DNA from: Thysanoteuthis rhombus
Taxonomy: Eukaryota > Mollusca > Cephalopoda > Oegopsida > Thysanoteuthidae
NCBI GenBank assembly: GCA_963457665.1
Contig: OY735225.1
Span: 3,290,086-3,354,085, forward strand
Length of the DNA stretch: 64,000 nt
Reading direction: 5' to 3'
A model generated the notes under the pieces. The model was not told the origin of the DNA. It saw only the letters and a program-made list of their open reading frames with translations, and did not search any database. Below are positions 1-11,280 of this stretch, piece by piece (position 1 is the stretch's first letter; each line of letters starts with the position of its first letter). Made by a program: the position numbers and the translations under genes.

Positions 1-128
1 TATATATATAATATATTATGATATAATACAATACCTGATGTGTGATGGGTTTATTTCATAGAGTTATTGATACGTTCAACATTAAACATCAAGCTGAGTT
101 AGAGTAGAGCTTAAAATTTAATAGAGTC

Positions 129-262
129 AGGATTCGCTACACAAACACGTTATGTTTCTGTCCTGATTGGGTTATTAGTAGCATCTGTGAACTGCAAATA
201 ATCCTTCACCTTAAGAAGCCCAAATAGGACCGAAACATGAACGTGTTTGTGTAGCGAATCCT
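129..262. repeat. Foldback (inverted-repeat) element, about 44-bp arms
   Basis: The arm at 129-171 is matched in reverse complement by 219-262 with only a few mismatches and one indel. Both outer ends carry AGGATTCGCTACAC. The 47-bp centre is not repetitive. The structure resembles a tiny MITE or foldback element. A CT run and a short TA run follow immediately (262-291). Confidence 0.8.
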
Positions 263-299
263 CCCTCTCCCTCTCTCTCTCTATATATATATGTAAAAA

Positions 300-1019
300 A
301 TCACATGTTAATATCATTATAATATTCTTGTAGAATAATGTTTAGCAAGCTAGTTTAAATAGTCATATTATAGGTGGGTCAAAGTGTCTCCAGTTGTCTT
401 GTAAATAACTATGTAGTATTAATATCATTGTATATTACATACGTGCAACTATATTCATATATCTGTAAGTGTGTACGGACATGCTTTAAAACAACATTAC
501 GTGTAATGCAATCTCCTGTCTCTCTCAGCCCACAGACATGTTCAAACTCGAAAAAAAATCAGAGAAAAATTTTTTCTCAGTAATTTCAAATCAGACTAAC
601 ATTTCCTACTCTCGTCTTTGATCGATAAAAATTAATATGAGATTAAAAATGTAAAATAAAGAAAGTATAATTACTGAACGAGCTTGTAAGTCAGACAATA
701 GACGCGCTGTTGACAACTTTATTTCAAAGTTTATATCTAAAAATTGAGTAAAAAAACATCTCAAAAAGCATAGAACCATCTAGATTCTCCAGATATATAT
801 TTGAAATCTTGGAAATATTTTACATGATAAATTCAACGTGGCTTAACTCTACGACAATTATTTTATCAAAATACAATAATACTCAATTCATTAGAAATAT
901 TACTTGTTTTATTGAAAATATTTTTCATGCAGATTTTATACGTAGTATAACACTTATCCAATTAAAATATTAGTTTATTAGAAATATCACTTATATGGAT
1001 ATTATACTTAGTACAACAA
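300..1019. other. No recognisable feature
   Basis: AT-rich sequence. Only short open frames, with no family resemblance. Confidence 0.6.
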
Positions 1020-1368
1020 TGAGAGAATCATGCTCAACCTTACATGGAGAGATCACAAGACAGCACAGTATATAAGGAAGAAAACAGGTCTTCGTGACAT
1101 CATAGAAACTATTAAAAAACTCAAATGGCAATGGGCAGGCCATGTTGCAAGAATGAAAGACAACCGATGGACATCGCATCTTACAACATGGATCCCCAGA
1201 GATCACATGCGAAACCGAGGCCGACAGAACACAAGATGGAGAGATGGACTCGACAGATTCAGAAAATACTGGCTCTGCGATGCCCATGATAGAGAATTGT
1301 GGCGAATCCTGGGGAAGGTCTATGTCCAACGACGGACGTTAAAAGACTGATGATGATGATGATGAGAT
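1020..1368 (+). mobile_element. RTE-like LINE, 3' end (dead)
   Basis: An open stretch at 1030-1350 encodes the C-terminal tail of a LINE polyprotein (WRDHKTAQYIRKK, QWAGHVARM, NRWTSHLTTWIPRDH, KYWLCDAHDRELW). It ends in TGA followed by a GAT trinucleotide run. The tail lies downstream of the reverse transcriptase in the related copy at 28.8-29.9 kb. RTE-clade LINEs characteristically end in short tandem repeats, which fits the (GAT)n. The copy is 5'-truncated and has no RT or endonuclease. About 97 of 106 residues match the copy at 6447-6767. Confidence 0.8.
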
Positions 1369-1639
1369 ACGACCCAAAACATCTAGATTCTGTTTTAAAA
1401 GGAAGCACCCAAATTAGCAACACTGAGTGTGAGACGTAACTCGGTAACAGGTAAATTGGCAACACTGTACACGGGGCGTAACTAACATTTTGGTATGTCA
1501 GCCAGTGGTGATAATAGACGCTAAAGATGCTAGAGCATTTAAAAAAAAGCAATTGAGCAAAAAAACAAAAACAAAAATAAACAGGAAAAATTTGTATTGA
1601 TGTCTAACTTCCTCACTAATTGGTCAGTGACAAATCGCT

Positions 1640-1835
1640 CATTTGGCTAAGTAGGCTTAACCCCTGGGGCCCAAAAGAAAGAGGATCCGAGGGAGAAAAA
1701 AATGATTCAATCGAGTGTAGACGTAAGTATTTCCAGTGCTTTTATGTATATAAATAATACATGTTCATTATACACAGTACAACGATGTAAGTTATCTAAA
1801 GTGACTTAATATCACTTATCCTATTCAACGAAGAC
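1640..1835 (+). repeat. Dispersed repeat, copy 1 (two blocks close together)
   Basis: Block 1 (about 1645-1730, GGCTTAA ... GACGTAAGT) and block 2 (about 1757-1835, AGTGACTTAATATCACTT, ATTCAACGAAG) recur in the same order at 4050-4155 and 4685-4775, where about 530 bp separates them. Confidence 0.6.
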
Positions 1836-2429
1836 GGGGGCAGGGTGGGCCAGGTAAGAGGGGGCCTTACTAGGTTCAGCTTAGGGCAAATAATCTGTCA
1901 CAACACATGGCCCAGCCCCGATCCAGTCTCGTAGTCGATGACAAATAGATTGCCAGTGGCCAGGAACTAATGCAAACATGACTGACAGAACGTGTAAATC
2001 TATTGCTTATCATTTTAATCTAGAAATGTCTTAGAAATCAGTAAGAAAAGGAATGTCAGATCGTCAGAGGTGAAAACGAATTAATGCAAACATCACTGAC
2101 AGAATAGGGCTATCATATGTGTGCGTTGTTGATAATTTCACTCCAGAAACACATAGAAATCAGCGCGTATAATTCGTAGTGAGGTCTGTCCTCACTGGGC
2201 GCCTTGCTGTTGTTGCAAACTTGGCAAAGCTGAAATAAGTATATAAAAAAAAATCCCACTAATCAGAAACAAATGGTCAATATCAGAAATATTAGTGGTT
2301 TGGGGTTCATTTTTTCTCAATAGTCACCCATAGAGTGCGGACAAGACAGGATATTGCTCAACTGACATCATAGTTGTATGAAAACTCCAACAAAAACAGA
2401 TGATAATAAGACTCATTTGATAACGTCTT

Positions 2430-2718
2430 TTTTTTTTCTTTTGATATTCGGACCATCCTCATCTTGGTTGTTTTTTATACAACGTTTCGGCCGTTGCACT
2501 CTACGGCCTTCATCAGGTATCATCTGGTAGGTGTGGGGAAGTAACGAACCGAACCCTTTATTTAACCGACGAGGGTATGCTGACCACACTCCCCTCTTAG
2601 CATTAATAGTATTATTATTGTCTCACACTAGGATTGAACCTAGAACCATCAGATTACTTTGCAGTAATTTTATCTGATGCTGTAACCACTACGCTATGCG
2701 TCCATTCAGAGATATACC
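2430..2718 (-). mobile_element. tRNA-derived SINE with target-site duplication
   Basis: The element is flanked by perfect 11-bp direct repeats GATAACGTCTT (2419-2429 and 2719-2729). Read on the minus strand it has a tRNA-like head (about 2702-2612) with an A-box-like TAGCGTAGTGG and the B-box-like GGTTCAATCC in a good T-arm. A body follows, containing CCTGATGAAGGCCG and CGGCCGAAACGTTG, and the 3' end is an A-rich tail (the T run at 2430-2439 on the plus strand). Head, tail and duplication together make this a well-supported RNA-mediated insertion. The tRNA of origin was not assigned. Confidence 0.85.
2612..2702 (-). promoter_or_regulatory. Internal pol III-type promoter (A and B boxes) of the SINE
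   Basis: Minus strand: TAGCGTAGTGG (A-box-like) and GGTTCAATCC (B-box-like), about 50 bp apart as in tRNA genes. CTAGG/CCTAG can form the T stem. Confidence 0.65.
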
Positions 2719-2729
2719 GATAACGTCTT

Positions 2730-4040
2730 GTCTGAATTCTTTCTTACTTGTTTCTTCATCCTTATGTCTGAGTGTCCATTTCACAACGTATCGATTGTGT
2801 ATCCTTCGGCCTTCGTCAGGTGTTGTTCAGCTAGAAAGCAGAATCACTTCTCAGACAACATACCCGATTAAACTGAACACGTTACGTACGCTTTTTTTTT
2901 TTGCACATCCGGGTTGTTTTCGGTTTCAAGTTGCTTCCATTGCATTGAAAAACCTGTTTGCTTTTATCCGAGAAGTTTTTTTTTATGATGAGCAGTTCAC
3001 AGATGCTACTAATATCGATGCTCAATCGGTTGATTGGTTCGACCGAAAAAAGTAAGCATCGTTTCTTTCAGGCGTCGTATTCAACAATTGTTCTCTTTGT
3101 CAATAATTTGCACTTCATCCAATAAGAGTCTCAACGTTATGAATAAATGAACATATAAAGGAGGAAAATAGTCCGACCATGTACGTAAGGATTTATACAC
3201 CCAGTCTAACAAAACTCAGACAGGAACCGATTCCCCGAGTCTATCGCTGTATTTTGACCCGTATACTCCCCATTCTTCCTCGGGTGTCTGTTGAATTTGT
3301 GTGTATATTTTTACTCTACTCGACCAAGGCCTAGTATCAAATCATAACGAAAGTTCTGTCTATGAGATCTCTGGTCACTTAAGCGGTATGAAGACGTGTA
3401 TTATCGTGATGAAGAAAAAATGGCTCCCTTTCCTATTCACTAAGGATGGACGCTTCCTGTAACAAAGCTATTTTCAAACGTTGAAGTTGTTGGTAATGAA
3501 TTTCAAATGTGACTGTTGGGTTATCGTTTAAAAGTTCGTAAGAGCTGATCCGTTGAATATCCAACCAAACACTCAGAAACTTATCTTGGTTGGGCCACAG
3601 GTCTATCATCGTGGCTAACCCACTGTCTACAGGGCATCCCTGGTATCGAAAGAAGAGTGTCTGGGGATGCTAAGAGAGCAGTAAATTATAACAATCAGCA
3701 TGTTGTTTGCAATTCGTTACGAACAGGCCGTATGGACTCATTTTCCAATTTTTTTCATTTTTCCTAGCTTTTACAAATTACGATGAACATTCATATGGCT
3801 AGCATTGAATTGTTCGCAAAATACTCTCATTGTAAGAGCAGGATTTTCGTTGCAACTATCGGTAAATAGAAAATGGTCAGAACTTTCGTTAAAACCTGGT
3901 GAATAAAACAGTAGTAAATATCATCTGGTTCTCTCAAGTCATGAGTTCGATTCCTGAGCTAGGTAGTGCAGAAAACAAACACTAACTCAATGGAGAAAGC
4001 AAAGTGGTATCCTAAAAAAGAAATGGCAGCAAACACAGAT
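2730..4040. other. Mostly unique sequence with SINE-tail-like pieces
   Basis: On the minus strand 2823-2777 repeats the SINE-body motif (CCTGACGAAGGCCG then CGATACGTTGTGAAA). At 3130-3190 (plus) GAATAAATG ... GGAGGAAAATAGTC resembles 46466-46495. A B-box-like GAGTTCGATTCC occurs at 3942-3953. Otherwise nothing is recognised. Confidence 0.45.
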
Positions 4041-4049
4041 TAACCATTG

Positions 4050-4072
4050 GGCTAAATTGGCTTAAGCTTAAT

Positions 4073-4118
<46 letters not shown>

Positions 4119-4155
4119 TGGGGGCTAAAAATGATTTAATTGGGTGACGTAAGTC
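4050..4155 (+). repeat. Dispersed repeat, copy 2 block 1, interrupted by (GA)n
   Basis: Corresponds to 1645-1730 but contains an expanded GA run at 4077-4116. Block 2 is at 4685-4775. Confidence 0.55.
4077..4116. repeat. (AG)n microsatellite
   Basis: Uninterrupted AG dinucleotides, about 20 copies. Confidence 0.95.
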
Positions 4156-4227
4156 TTTTGGGCTGATGTTTCTGTACTCTTGCATGTACATTGTTCAAGT
4201 GTTTCCGCAACAGTTTTTCAATTAAAT

Positions 4228-4402
4228 ATGTTGTGTTAAACAGAACTGACAAAGATCATGTTTATTTTTTAATTAGTTTTTCTGGTTAGCGGATAATTCG
4301 CCTCAATGGATTTGGATCCTGTTTTGAGATTAATCATCCGTTAACAAAAACATTGTTAAAAACTAAACAGACGACCTTTGTCAGTTACGTCGAACAAAAC
4401 AT
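4228..4402. repeat. Imperfect palindromic (MITE-like) element, 175 bp
   Basis: The outer arms 4228-4257 and 4373-4402 are about 70% complementary, sharing AACTGACAAAG in inverse orientation. The inner arms around 4285-4306 (GTTAGCGGATAATT) and 4324-4345 (ends CATCCGTTAAC) also pair. The centre carries GGATCC. It lies inside the spacer that separates the two blocks of the dispersed repeat. Confidence 0.55.
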
Positions 4403-4534
4403 GTTTATTCATTGTGCTATTTTTTTTATTAGATAAACTATTATAAATCATTATTTTCATTATTTTTAAAGAATTTGTATGACTACTGATGAGAAAGTAT
4501 GAGCAAATAGCGTTGATCCGAGAAATGAAGAAAA

Positions 4535-4665
4535 AGTCTCAGGTAGGATTCGAACTCACATCCCCTAGCCGAGGAGAAGCAGAAGAAGAAGAAGAATGGG
4601 TTTAAGGAGTTTTATTCAAGTCATCCTTCCCAGTTGAGTGGTTTAATTAGTAAAGCAGGCCGGGA
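4535..4665 (-). repeat. tRNA-like fragment or SINE head
   Basis: Minus strand: a strong B-box-like GAGTTCGAATCC near 4555-4540. The A-box region (around 4655) is poorly preserved and the T stem does not pair well, so this is a decayed tRNA-derived sequence and not a tRNA gene. Confidence 0.4.
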
Positions 4666-4775
4666 TGAAGAGTGCTTCACACTTGTTTGATTGCCCATGT
4701 TGTACATTATATATAGTACGACGATATAAGTTAACAGCCGTGACTTAACGTCACTTTATTCTATTCAATGAAGGA

Positions 4776-6324
4776 TGGTTCTGTGGAGCAATTTCAAAGA
4801 CAGCCTTACCCAAATTCAGCTTAAGGACCTGGGTCGTACAGAACACCGTGCAACCCGTTTTTGTCCCTAGGTGGAGGGTGTTTTTTTCCTGATAACTTAT
4901 GTGTAAAATGTAAAGAAAATGGCTGATATTCCTATCAAACTTTGCCTTTGTGGTTAGAATAGTGATATTCGTGAGTAACTGTTTTATTCACTGTATGTGA
5001 TTAAAACGTGCTAATTTGACCGTTGTCCAATCAAAGATAAGTAGATTTCAAACTTATCTCTGTCCTAGTCACAAAAGCTAAGTTGAGGGGAACAATAGCA
5101 ATTTTCTATATTTTTTACGCATAATCAATCAGAAAATAGCACTTATTTCACAGAAACAGAAAAGAAAAAATTTTTTTAAAAGTCGCAATGTGTGTAATCT
5201 GTCACAGATTGACTGTTAGGTGTTCTGTAATTCCTTAGTAAGGAAGAACCCTAGATGTAATTGGTAAAGAAATAAGATTATCATACATCTGTGGATTGGC
5301 CTGTGGCCAAGGTATAACGAATAGATGACCAAGTAATGGTGTCCATTATTGCTAATAGACCGCTAAATTTAGTAAATTGCCCCAAATAGCCAAAACACAC
5401 CAAAAAGATACTAAAAATGCCCCCCCACCCTGACCAAAATGTTTAGGCCTGCCTACGCTAATATAGCACTACCAAAACAAGTAAAATAGTTTATGTTGTA
5501 AAAATCATACAAAAGTTGATTTACATCTCATTCATCGGGGGTGAGGTAGGGTGGGGCACTGATTTTCAGGAGGTACCAGGACTCTCTTGGTGACGGCCCT
5601 ATCCGCAGACAAAATGAAGGACTGTTTGGCTATTCCAGAAGATTACTGAATGCGACACTCCACCTGGGAAAAGCCGGAGAGTACGGTGGTTGAAATAATG
5701 TTGTGATAAAAACAACAAAGACAGGGAGATTGGTACGAATAAATTAATGCGTAATAGTGACACCAACTTGTCTCAGAAGTGCAGCAAAGTTGGATTATCA
5801 TTATTCCATCATAATTCAGGCGAGTTTAATAAGTTTAATGCAGAAAATAGAATAGTGACAGAACATGCTCAAATGATCCAGCGCCGAATTTAACGTTGAT
5901 GGGGTCCCGTGAATAATATTTCTTGGGCCCATCTATTTTTTTGTATTTCGCTATTATTTTCAAAACAAATCAAATGGAATATTCATAAAATCATTTACAG
6001 ATCGATAATCTATCTCTGTGTAACATGATAAATACCCCAAAACAAGTTTTGTCAGGATGTTTTACTATTTTTACCCACAAAAGTATTAGAATATTTGTTA
6101 GGATATTGGGGGGGGGGGTGAATATCTGAGGCCCCTAAGCAGCTTCTCTGATTGCACTGCTTTAAGTGCGACCCTGGAGTGATCAAAACGACACGTAGCC
6201 TAGATTCGAACTTGAAAATAAGTATAATTTACCAAGTGATATCAAGCATTATCGGCGTCTGAGAAGTCGTTGCCAGAGTTCTGGAAAACTGATACTTTCA
6301 AAAACCAGATGATCCCAATAATCC
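4776..6324. other. No recognisable feature
   Basis: AT-rich, with homopolymer C (5420-5426) and G (6110-6118) runs. No frame shows family resemblance. Confidence 0.5.
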
Positions 6325-6787
6325 TATAAAGAAGAATATACAACCAATGCTTTCTTCCAACAGTCACTTATGGAGTTGAAACATGGAACCTAACCAAATG
6401 ATAGACCTAAAAACTGAGAAGTCTGCAACGTGCACATGAGAGAATCATGCTCAACCTTACATGGAGAGATCACAAGACTGCACAGTACATAAGGAAGAAA
6501 GCAGGTATCCGTGACATCATAGAAACTATTAAAAAACTCACATGGCAATGGGCAGGCCATGTTGCAAGAATGAAAGACAACCGATGGACATCGCTACTCA
6601 CAACATGGATCCCCAGAGATCACATGCGAAACCGAGACCGACAGAACACAAGATGGAGAGATGGACTTGACAGATTCAGGAAATACTGGCTCTGCAACGC
6701 CCATGATAGAGAAATGTGGCGAATCCTGGGGATGGTCAATGTCCAACGACGGACGTTAAAAGACTGATGATGACGATGATGATGATC
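6325..6787 (+). mobile_element. RTE-like LINE, 3' end (dead)
   Basis: Begins in the sequence corresponding to YNQCILPIVTYGAETWNLTK of other copies, with stops in that part (two near 6400). It continues with the same open tail as 1030-1350 (6447-6767) and ends in TGA plus a GAT/GAC run. It is 5'-truncated. Similarity to the copy at 1 kb suggests the same recent subfamily. Confidence 0.8.
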
Positions 6788-6789
6788 TA

Positions 6790-9395
6790 TGAATTCAACT
6801 AAATGAAGCCATGTGGTTTACCTTAACGTTACTTGGGCAAAATCCCAACGGATAAGAAACCCCAATGAGGATAGGATATATATTTTAACGGAACAAGTTA
6901 TGTAAACACCGGAGAAGTAAGCTGGTTTGAGAAAGGCCATCTGGTTCGTCTGGGATTCTGTCTGAGGTTTCGTCTTGGGTCATTATTCTAAGAACAAAAC
7001 TTCAAAAGATTGAAACGAAATAACAGTGGTGTAGTGCTGTGAGAACGCCTTGAAATGGAATTTACTTAGGACGAAGCAGCGTATTCACACTATTCATCAA
7101 TTTATATCAATCTATATCAATACTAACATTCTGATTTTGTTCATCTGTGACCCCAAAGTAATTGTAACAGTGTATTGTTGCCCGGTGTATTGAATTAAAT
7201 TAAAATGCACCTACTTAGAGAATGCTGAGAAAGTCCGGCCGAAATGCAACTGAATAATATTAGTGTAAAGCCTGTGTTCACACTCACTCCTATCTTTATC
7301 ATAATGTCCGATTTGACGAGGAAGATAACTATTTAATGCTAATTATAGAGTATCCTGTGTTATTTATTTGCAAATGCGTCAAGTCTGGGTTCGTTCTGCC
7401 CATATCAAATTGCATTAATTTTCTCCGTAAGTGTGACCTAACGGGTCACAGGGTTTTATAGTATTTAACTAAAATTCTCTTTCGTATATCTGTTTTTACC
7501 CTCAAGTTATTCGAGACAGTGCACTGTAGCGATACATATGAATCAAGGTACCCCTAAAATACACTAACTTGAATAATGAGTCAAGTCAAAGATTTTCTCA
7601 GGGGGCTTAAAGCACCCGCTACCTGGAACCACTCAGCTCTAGAGGATCGTTACGCTCACTGGAGCAGGCAGCCTTTCGTTGCTCACTTCTTTTTTAACAC
7701 TATACCATTGTGCAAGAACAATATGGACTGGGAATGTCGTAATCTTATTAACTATCGCATTCCTTTTGTCGAAAACGTCATTTGCTCCCGAAAAGTTTCA
7801 AAAATTTACTACGTTCTGTAGGCCGAAGGTCATTTTTTTTTCTCATGGGCCAATCCTTAACTCAGAGGAAAGTAATCGGCATAAACACCGTCTTTCTATT
7901 CCAAACAGATATTATTAGTATTGGTCGTGATAGTTGCTAATTTAGCGCCTTTTGTGATAAGTTTAGCGCATTTCTTATTCTGACGGCGTGAAAACTAAAA
8001 ATTCAAGATTATTTTTAGCCAATTTTCAGCGCCATTTTTAATGTATTTTAGCTATTTTATATCCGTAAATATGCTCACTTTTTTTTTTTTTTTTAACTGT
8101 GTTGTTGCGTATTTTGATACTTTTTCCATGTCGATTTAGCACGAGATTCTTTTCGGTAGGCAACACTGGTGTAGGTGCTGCGCTACCATGGATAGTTACC
8201 GGCAGGCTTGGTGTAAACTTACCGCGCCTCTGTATTGTAAGAGAAAAAAGGAAAAAATGCAGACAATAACTGATAAAGAGGATCTGCATGTTATACCACC
8301 AATAAAACATTCTGGTGAGCTCGGCGAAAAATGCTGAAACCTTAATTCTATGTGTTCGACGCTGGGAAATGCTGTGTTACGAAAATGGGAAGAATCGGGA
8401 TAACTAAGATTCTGGCGTGTTTCCCGAGGACTTGAACTAGAAATAAGATTAATTGCCTAAAAGGTTACGTTTACCGATCCGCTGTCTGACTTACGGCGAC
8501 ACAAACAGAGCCAGACTACATGGGCGGGTGATTAATGCCATAAGGTCTCCATATATTCGCTACATATTTAATATTAGTTTAACTTTCAAAGCTTGGCTGA
8601 AAAAGATATGTAACACGTAGTACAGTTACAACTTCTCTTACTGAGTCCAATTCATCTAGAGGAGAAAAAAAAAGAAAGGTCTAATTAACCTAGTACACAA
8701 TAACCTTAAAGATATATTAAATGAGCGAGCTCACGCGGCTTTTTCACTCTGTCCAGGTCTGGGTTCTGTGAACAAGCCTGGACGATGCTCAGCTGTGTAG
8801 AGGTACTAGTGTCCTTAACTGAAGGGTTGCTCGAAGTGTAATGCGCCTACCAGCACCGACACGCGAACTCTAACCCATTTTTACATTTTTAATGACGTAC
8901 GGAGTATATATCACTAGATGATGTTCTAAGACACATTTGGGCATTATTTCACAATAGAGAAACTATATAAAGTTCCTAGTATATTGATGTTGTTGCTTTT
9001 TTGCACATTCTAGGGGTGGTCATTTTTTTGAGGGGGGGGGGTAGAATCTTTGCAACTTGGCTAAATCATAGTTAAAGAAAACATACAGATTTAAAAAAAA
9101 AGATTGTTGCCAGTTTTTCTATGAACTTTGAGGGCGGCCATTTTTTATTTCAAAATGACTTACTGTTGAAATAGTGGTATACTAAAAAATATGAATTTTC
9201 ACACAATATGACAAAGGGGTTTCGAGGGGCTTGGCACCTTTAGGGGCCCACCTCTAACATTTAGTTCCCAATCTGGGGTGTGTATTCTTAGTGGTAATGT
9301 AGTAGGTGAACTAATATTCGAAAAACTCTAAGGTTCTCACCATTTCATTGAAAATCCCCCCACCATAGTTATTGCTCAAACAGGCGAAATTGAAA
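6790..9395. other. No recognisable feature
   Basis: Several open frames of 60-90 codons (for example 7576-7821 and 8038-8310) have no domain, no splice context and biased composition. A T run lies at 8079-8094. Confidence 0.5.
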
Positions 9396-9945
9396 TTTTT
9401 GTTGTTGGACGTAGACCTTCCACAGGATCCGTCAGACCTCTCTAGCATGGGCATCACTGAGCCAATACTCTCTACACTTGTCTACATGCCATCTGACATT
9501 TTGTAGGCCACAGTTTAGCATATGATCTCTGGGGATCCACATGGTGTATTGTGATGTCCATCGTTTGTCTGACATTCTTACAACATGACCAGCCCATTGC
9601 CATTTGAGTTTTTTAAAGATATCCCTGACTCGTCTTTTTCGCTAATATACTGCGCTGTCTTGTGATCTCTTCATGCGATCTTGAGCACGATTTTCTCCCG
9701 CGCACGTTGCATGATTCTTAGTCCGACGGTCAATGTTTTAATTAGGTCCCACGTTTCAGCTCCATAGGTGACTATCAGGAGGATGCATTTTTTTTAACTA
9801 ATGGTATTTTCTTGTTCTTAAAGGTTGAGCTTGCTCCACCGGAAGCTTGCCATCCTAGAGTGATTCTTTGTTTTATTTCTTCTTCTTTGGGGGGTTTCAT
9901 GGAGATTCGTTATCCTTGGTAGATGTAGATTTTCAGGTCTACGTT
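9396..9945 (-). mobile_element. RTE-like LINE, C-terminal region and 3' end (dead)
   Basis: Minus strand: from about 9945 the copy aligns with the post-RT region of the 29-kb LINE (GWQAFGRASSTFKNKK-like, YGAETW-like, then the WIPRDH tail) down to the 3' end near 9400. Frameshifts, in-frame stops and small indels break it. Both ends lack detectable target-site duplications by eye. Confidence 0.75.
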
Positions 9946-10880
9946 TTCGAATATCACATGATATAAAAAAATAATTTTTATCATGTGGCACAAAACACAA
10001 TAACATATATTCTCCCATAGTCTTTTTTGTTTGTTTGGTATCTCTCTTAATTATGAAACCATTCATAAGATATGGAATTGAAATAGTAAATAAAAGTAAT
10101 ATCACAAATATTTTTCTCTATGTATTGTGTATATATATATATATATGTGTGTGTGTGTATGTGTGGTGTATATATATATATATATGTGTGTGTGTCATAC
10201 TTTGGGTTGCTTAACTGTCTCAGATACTCTAACGGGCCTATTCATCATCCAGGTCATTTGCAAGAAAATGAGGGATAGTAGTGGCATATTTGCTCTGGTC
10301 TCCTTTGCACTTTATGCTGCTCAGTGTAGACAAGATTGTTCCTCCTACAGGAACAGCTTTTTGCACACTTATTTATGGATCCCTTATTTGTGATAAGATT
10401 CATTCTCAGATGTGGAGGGAAGTCAAATTCAAAATGGCCACCAGCCCACCGAATACAATCTTCAAACGCGTTTAATTTTGGAACCAGAGTAGTAAAACAT
10501 TTAAGGTGACATTTCCAACAAACTGGGGATTCCCATTCATTTGGTGATACTTTTGAGATCATCAGAACCCAAGGATATGCATTTAGATCAGGGTCAAAGT
10601 AATAAAAACGTTTGAAAGCACATTCTTTTGCTAATAAATTTAGTGCTGGATAGCATGAAGATCATGTAACGAGCAATATCTCTCCGAAATATCAAAGTAT
10701 ATGTATTGCAGACGTGGAAAATCGTGTTGCCAATTCTGCCAATGGGATGTGTAATTTAAAGGCCAAAAATGATAACATCATTTGCAGTAATTTCTCATAT
10801 CTATCACATAGTCGAGTGTATTCATGGAAAAAAACAACAAAAAAAAGCACCCCAAAAAACGACATGCCCCTTCAAAAAAT
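9946..10880. other. No recognisable feature apart from the microsatellite
   Basis: Short open frames only. Confidence 0.5.
10128..10194. repeat. (TA)n/(TG)n compound microsatellite
   Basis: Alternating TA and TG blocks, two of each. Confidence 0.9.
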
Positions 10881-10889
10881 GTTCTTCCG

Positions 10890-11280
10890 GGGGTTTTATG
10901 ATATCAGATGTGCTCAGTAACATATCAAAAGTCTACCACAGCCTGACCATTGGAAAGGTATGTTTTTCAAAGAACTTTAAAAAGTATACCAATCATTCAT
11001 TATTCCACTAGGACGAGTTTTTCATACTTTTTTTTTAGTAATATCAAGTGAGCTTGATAAATTATCAGAGTGCTATCACAATCTGTCTACTGCAAGGGTA
11101 TAATTTCAAGTTGACAGCAAAATTAGTTGGCTGCATTTGTGAAAAACCCCTCTGTACCCCGTAAAAATCACAACAAATAGTTTCTCAACGGTGACTTATT
11201 GTATCTAGTGTTCTCAATGACATACTAAAAGTCTACAACAGTTTGACCACAGGAAAGATACGAATCTCAAAATGGCTATC
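10890..11280 (+). repeat. Repeat family C, tandem-like cluster of degraded copies
   Basis: The phrase 'CATACTAAAAGTCTACNACA ... CTGACCATTGGAAAGGTAT' occurs at about 10915-10960, more weakly at 11040-11105, and again at 11215-11275. It recurs at 15585-15630. A monomer of roughly 150-170 bp is implied. No coding capacity was noticed. Confidence 0.55.

Noticed and set aside
7576..7821. 81-codon plus-strand frame as a gene
   Set aside because: No domain, no splice or promoter context, and an overlapping equally long frame.
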